64,000 nucleotides of DNA from Nesterenkonia haasae. Lineage in GTDB: Bacteria > Actinomycetota > Actinomycetes > Actinomycetales > Micrococcaceae. Where the stretch lies: the NCBI RefSeq assembly GCF_010119385.1, contig NZ_VFIE01000017.1:209980-273979 (forward strand). The letters are read 5' to 3'. How positions within the stretch are numbered: position 1 is the first letter of the stretch; each line of letters starts with the position of its first letter. Positions 60,272-64,000 of this stretch are shown here, in pieces. The notes under the pieces were generated by a model. The model was given only the letters and a program-made list of their open reading frames with translations. It did not search any database and had not been told where the DNA came from. A program made the position numbers and the translations under genes.

Positions 60272-61954
60272 ATGGCTGAATTCATTTACTCGATGGTAAA
60301 AGCACGCAAGAAGGTGGGCGACAAGGTCATCCTCGATGACGTGACGATGTCCTTCTACCCGGGAGCTAAGATTGGTGTGCTGGGCCCCAATGGGGCCGGT
60401 AAGTCGACGATCCTGAAGATCATGGCTGGGATGGACGAGCCCTCCAACGGTGAGGCCCGGCTCAGCCCGGGGTACTCCGTGGGCATCCTTCAGCAGGAAC
60501 CTCCGTTGAACGAGGACAAAACTGTTCTGGGCAACGTCCAAGAGGGCCTAGGTGATATCTACACCAAGGTGGTTCGCTATAACGAAATCAGCGATGAGAT
60601 GGCTAACCCGGACGCTGACTTTGAAGCGTTGATGGAAGAAATGGGCAAGCTGCAGGAAGAAATCGACGCCGCCAATGCGTGGGACATCGACTCTCAGCTT
60701 GACCAGGCTATGGACGCCCTGCGTTGCCCGCCCGGAGATGAGTCAGTCACACACCTCTCCGGTGGTGAACGACGCCGCGTGGCGCTGTGTAAGCTCCTGC
60801 TGTCCAAACCAGACTTATTGCTGCTGGACGAGCCGACAAACCACCTGGACGCAGAGTCGGTCCTGTGGTTGGAGCAGCACCTCGCCTCCTACGAGGGTGC
60901 TGTCCTTGCTGTGACGCACGATCGGTATTTTCTGGACCACGTCGCCGAGTGGATCTGCGAGGTCGACCGTGGCCGGCTCTACCCCTACGAAGGCAACTAC
61001 ACGACGTACCTGGAGAAGAAACAATCCCGCATGCAGGTCCAGGGCAAGAAGGACGCCAAACTTTCCAAACGGCTGGCGGAAGAACTTGAGTGGGTACGAT
61101 CCAATGCGAAGGGTCGCCAGGCGAAATCCAAGGCGCGGCTGGCCCGCTATGAAGAAATGGCCGCCGAAGCTGAGCGGACCAAAAAACTCGACTTTGAAGA
61201 AATCCAAATCCCGCCCGGGCCCCGGCTCGGAACCCAGGTCATCGAGTCCAAGAACCTGCAGAAAGGTTTCGGGGACCGCATACTCATTGACGGGCTCTCC
61301 TTCTCTCTGCCCCGCAACGGTATTGTCGGCGTGATCGGGCCCAACGGTGTCGGCAAGTCCACGTTGTTCAAGACCATCGTAGGTATGGAAGATCTTGACG
61401 GCGGAGAACTCACCATCGGCGACTCGGTCAAGATGAGCTATGTGGACCAGTCACGTGCCGGTATCGACGCCGATAAGAGCCTCTGGGAGGTCGTCTCCGA
61501 CGGCTTGGACTTCATCAAAGTCGGCAACGTGGAAATGCCCTCGCGGGCCTACGTCTCATCTTTCGGGTTCAAGGGCCCTGACCAGCAGAAGCGCGCTGGA
61601 GTCCTCTCCGGCGGCGAACGCAACCGCCTGAACCTGGCTCTGACACTGAAGCAGGGAGGCAACCTGCTTCTGCTTGATGAGCCCACCAACGACCTTGACG
61701 TCGAGACGCTGAGTTCGCTGGAGAATGCTCTTCTGGAGTTCCCCGGCTGCGCCGTTGTCATCTCCCACGACCGTTGGTTCCTGGACCGCGTAGCCACCCA
61801 CGTGCTTGCCTGGGAGGGTACTGAAGAGAACCCCGCCAACTGGTATTGGTTTGAGGGGAACTTTGAGTCTTACACCCAAAACAAGGTCGAGCGCCTCGGT
61901 GCCGACGCAGCACGGCCTAGCCGGGTCACCCACCGGCGCCTGACCCGCGACTGA
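60272..61954 (+). CDS. ettA: Energy-dependent translational throttle protein EttA
   Basis: An ABC-F protein that binds the ribosomal E site and gates the first elongation step according to the ATP/ADP ratio. The 560-residue protein has two ABC domains: Walker A GPNGAGKST at 38-46 and GPNGVGKST near 356, signatures LSGGERRRVALCK and LSGGERNRLNLAL, and Walker B LLLLDEPTNHLD and LLLLDEPTNDLD. Between them the Arg/Lys-rich linker (about 245-310) that contacts tRNA is present, as is the EttA-type arm in domain 1. A leaderless -10 precedes the ATG. Confidence 0.97.
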   Translation: MAEFIYSMVKARKKVGDKVILDDVTMSFYPGAKIGVLGPNGAGKSTILKIMAGMDEPSNGEARLSPGYSVGILQQEPPLNEDKTVLGNVQEGLGDIYTKVVRYNEISDEMANPDADFEALMEEMGKLQEEIDAANAWDIDSQLDQAMDALRCPPGDESVTHLSGGERRRVALCKLLLSKPDLLLLDEPTNHLDAESVLWLEQHLASYEGAVLAVTHDRYFLDHVAEWICEVDRGRLYPYEGNYTTYLEKKQSRMQVQGKKDAKLSKRLAEELEWVRSNAKGRQAKSKARLARYEEMAAEAERTKKLDFEEIQIPPGPRLGTQVIESKNLQKGFGDRILIDGLSFSLPRNGIVGVIGPNGVGKSTLFKTIVGMEDLDGGELTIGDSVKMSYVDQSRAGIDADKSLWEVVSDGLDFIKVGNVEMPSRAYVSSFGFKGPDQQKRAGVLSGGERNRLNLALTLKQGGNLLLLDEPTNDLDVETLSSLENALLEFPGCAVVISHDRWFLDRVATHVLAWEGTEENPANWYWFEGNFESYTQNKVERLGADAARPSRVTHRRLTRD

Positions 61955-61966
61955 GCCGCGGACTTC

Positions 61967-62473
61967 TTAGGCTGCGCTTTGAAGGGCGGTTTCCCCCTCC
62001 CAGATCGCTGACGATACCGCGTCCTGGTGGTCCGGTGGCGTTGATTCCCCTTCCGGAGTCTCGTCACCGGCTGCGGGGTTCGGTGTCTCTTCCTCGGTAG
62101 GGGTGGGGCCGCTGCGGCTAACCTTGCGGTACTGCGTGGTCCCGAACTTCAGGTCGTGGCCGACACTCTGGGCACTGATCTCGATCTCGGCACCGGAGTC
62201 ATTCTGGTCTGTTGTCCATGTGCGAACCTTGGGCCGCCCGACGACCACGGCCGGGTCGCCTTTGTGCAGCGAATCCGCGACATTGAGGGCAAGCCGTCCG
62301 AAACAAGCTACGGTGTACCAATTAGTCTCCCCGGACGTCCATTCGCCGGTCTGACTGCTGCGCCACCGAGGTGTAGCACCTAATCTGAACGTGGCCACAG
62401 GGTTTTCGGAATCGGGATTCTTCACCTCGGGTGTAGTGCCGGCGAAGCCCCGCACAGTGATGGATTCAGTCAT
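61967..62473 (-). CDS. ssbB: Single-stranded DNA-binding protein, SsbB-like paralogue
   Basis: A 168-residue protein with an SSB OB fold at residues 1-115 (SITVRGFAGTTPEVK, ATFRLGATPRW, TNWYTVACFGRLALNVADSLHKGDPAVVVGR) and an acidic, proline-rich tail. The tail ends EGETALQSAA, without the Asp-rich Pro-Phe tip that recruits repair proteins, so this is probably the secondary SSB found next to ettA in mycobacteria, not the replicative one. The ATG at 62473 is chosen because AAGGAGTG lies 9 nt upstream; the GTG 12 nt earlier overlaps that site. Confidence 0.9.
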   Translation of the reverse strand: MTESITVRGFAGTTPEVKNPDSENPVATFRLGATPRWRSSQTGEWTSGETNWYTVACFGRLALNVADSLHKGDPAVVVGRPKVRTWTTDQNDSGAEIEISAQSVGHDLKFGTTQYRKVSRSGPTPTEEETPNPAAGDETPEGESTPPDHQDAVSSAIWEGETALQSAA

Positions 62474-62663
62474 GCCAATGATCACTCCTTATGTCCCACG
62501 GCCAGACTTTGAGCAGAGCCGGGGCGGGCCGTGACTAAGCGCATCCGACTCATATGTCGAGTCTGCGAGATGAAGTCACTGGACAGAGTGTTCAAGCCAG
62601 CCGCTGTGGACCGCCCGGTGTGGCACTCGCTCGTTCACTTCTCTGTGGATGATCCCGGAGCTT

Positions 62664-63305
62664 TTAGGAAGAGCGGGAGAGGATAAAACCGCCAGCCGAT
62701 GTCAGCCTCACCCACTTGCCGTGGGTATGGATTGTGCTTGTGGCGTCCTCGGTATCCTGCAAGAAGCCCATTGACAGAGCGCCAAAAGCCGCTCCCTTAG
62801 GCATTCTGTGCTCGAGGGGAAGGCTCCAGACGTGTTCGCGGACTTGTTCGACCACATGCGGGCCGGCTGTCTGGGGCACGGCCTCGGCCACCTCTGTGAT
62901 GCCCTCCTCAGCCGCCTGACGAAGATCAACGTCCCTCACGGAGCCTCGCAATTCCCAGCCGCTGCGTGGCGGGGTGACGGCAGCCCACGGAGCGTTGAGG
63001 CGACTCGGGGGCAGTGGGAGAGTGGTCTCGGCTGGGTTCATTCGCGCTAGCCGCTCCGTGACGGACGACAGTTCCACCGTGACGTCGGCCACGGACTCTT
63101 CGGCCAGCGCCATGGTGCGTAGTCCAAGTACTGCGGGGATCCGGGAGGTCAGCGTGGAGGGCGTCATCACAGGCAACCAAGCAGCCAGGACCTTCCCCAC
63201 GGCTTGCAACCGGATCCCCTGTTCGTTGATTCGGCGACCGCGCGAAATGTAGGTGTTTAGGTCCTGGAGGATGGCTGCTTCGGCAAAGTGAAGGTGCTGG
63301 GTCAT
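62664..63305 (-). CDS. Hypothetical protein, soluble
   Basis: A 213-residue protein I do not recognise. It starts MTQHLHFAEAAILQDLNTYI and reads as an alpha/beta protein; one segment, PSRLNAPWAAVTPPRSGWE near 104, is rich in Pro and Trp. No signal peptide, membrane segment, metal-binding cluster or nucleotide loop is visible. Codon use is like its neighbours. It is leftward, between ssbB (191 nt downstream) and the divergent tesB (44 nt), so its promoter must overlap the tesB leader. Confidence 0.75.
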   Translation of the reverse strand: MTQHLHFAEAAILQDLNTYISRGRRINEQGIRLQAVGKVLAAWLPVMTPSTLTSRIPAVLGLRTMALAEESVADVTVELSSVTERLARMNPAETTLPLPPSRLNAPWAAVTPPRSGWELRGSVRDVDLRQAAEEGITEVAEAVPQTAGPHVVEQVREHVWSLPLEHRMPKGAAFGALSMGFLQDTEDATSTIHTHGKWVRLTSAGGFILSRSS

Positions 63306-63349
63306 AGGATGTTCATTGTTTCATGCACAGACAGATGAAGGAGCCGGCG

Positions 63350-64000
63350 ATGGCGGAACGAGAGTACCGAGTCCCGACCCCAGATGAGGCAGTCGACCGG
63401 TTGGTCGGGATGCTTGATCTGGAAGAGCTGCCGGACGACGGGGGGAGCGAGGACCGGTTCATAGCTCCCGTGTTCGAGCAGGCATTCTGGCGGGTCTTCG
63501 GCGGCCAGGTCCTGGCTCAGGCCACGACTGCTGCTATGCGCACAGTAGAGCCGGGGCGTGTGGTCCATTCCGTTCACGGGTACTTTCTGCGACCCGGAGA
63601 CGCCACGAAACCTATCGAAGTGCGAGTCGAGCGGCTGCGTGACGGTGGATCATTCTCAGCCCGTCGATCGCAGGCATATCAGGACGACACACCCATCCTG
63701 TCGATGATCGCTAGCTTCCAGAGACCCTCGGGGGGGCCAGTTCACCAGGATGCGATGCCGGTCGCTGTCCCAGATCCTGAGGAACTTCCGACTCCGGAGG
63801 AGCTGCTGGGCCATATCAACCATCCTGTGATGAGAGAGTGGGGGCGCGGGCGTCCGTTCGAGCTTCGACACATTGATCGGCCCATCTACCTCGAGGCTGA
63901 CCGTGACCGGCGTCCGGCGTCAGCAGTGTGGATGAAAACCAAGGCCCCGCTTCCTGATGACCCCAATGTTCACCGGGCGGCAATCCTCTATGCGTCTGAC
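63350..64000 (+). CDS. tesB: Acyl-CoA thioesterase II, C-terminus cut by window edge
   Basis: A TesB-type thioesterase that hydrolyses acyl-CoA to free fatty acid and CoA; 217 residues are visible and about 70-80 should be missing. FGGQVLAQATTAAM near 45-58 and VHSVHGYFLRPGD near 68-80 mark the first hot-dog domain, GSFSARRSQAYQ follows, and the second domain reaches AAILYASD, whose Asp is catalytic in the family. GAAGGAG precedes the ATG by 7 nt. It adds CoA-ester turnover to the fad genes but lacks the fad operator in its short upstream region. Confidence 0.93.
   Translation, partial: MAEREYRVPTPDEAVDRLVGMLDLEELPDDGGSEDRFIAPVFEQAFWRVFGGQVLAQATTAAMRTVEPGRVVHSVHGYFLRPGDATKPIEVRVERLRDGGSFSARRSQAYQDDTPILSMIASFQRPSGGPVHQDAMPVAVPDPEELPTPEELLGHINHPVMREWGRGRPFELRHIDRPIYLEADRDRRPASAVWMKTKAPLPDDPNVHRAAILYASD

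Overview
This 64 kb window looks like ordinary, densely packed chromosome from a high-GC Gram-positive bacterium. Actinomycetota is supported by the pupylation cluster (arc, dop, pup, pafA), the mycothiol ligase mshC, a MptB-type lipoglycan mannosyltransferase, DUF3000 and DUF5703 proteins, and many GTG/TTG starts. A single-chain PafBC and the general gene content suggest Micrococcales, probably a Micrococcaceae relative; that placement is inference. I see no phage, insertion sequence, integrase, CRISPR array or plasmid function. Nearly every base belongs to a conserved gene, an RNA gene or a short intergenic region.

Layout. 1-6,050: pentose-phosphate genes (tal, cut by the left edge, and tkt), serB, an orphan ABC ATPase and a TauE-type exporter. 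6,070-10,820: a strong hairpin, tRNA-Leu(GAG), L31, an M20 peptidase, two small actinobacterial proteins, uppP and mshC. 10,857-23,472: the pupylation neighbourhood, running PAC2 / HAD, trmI, arc, dop, pup, pafA, two FKBP isomerases, pafBC, tatA, tatC. 23,456-26,840: an operon of circularly permuted ATP-grasp, alpha-E and transglutaminase proteins, then divergent pepN. 29,494-39,651: fatty-acid oxidation (fadE divergent from fadA-fabG-maoC, then dxs and fadB). 39,732-53,269: RNase D, DUF3000, msrB and threonine aldolase, a membrane hydrolase, sufE and GDPD, zapE, ppk2, gnd, RNase H and Nif3, msrA, cysK and cysE. 53,297-64,000: YaaA, rnpB, a long GAPDH, a lipoglycan-type membrane operon, ettA, an SSB paralogue, an unknown protein and tesB (cut by the right edge).

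Most notable observations. (1) Pupylation is complete for tagging and untagging, but pup and pafA are only 3 nt apart with no prcBA between them, and the Arc ATPase ends in GNGPSA instead of the proteasome-docking tail; the Dop loop is also greatly enlarged. This points to a proteasome-independent Pup system. (2) Three copies of a 12-bp operator, TAC(T/C)(G/C)AC(C/G)AGTA, sit at the promoters of fadE, fadA and fadB, suggesting one regulator for all three units. (3) Two GTTCAC repeats with an 11-bp period precede ppk2 and look like a PHO box. (4) At least sixteen genes have a TANNNT hexamer ending 6-8 nt before the start codon, suggesting widespread leaderless transcription and settling several start codons. 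(5) The ATP-grasp / alpha-E / transglutaminase operon is widespread, but its product is unknown as far as I know.

Limits: all domain and family calls were made by reading motifs. No alignment, structure prediction or database search was run.
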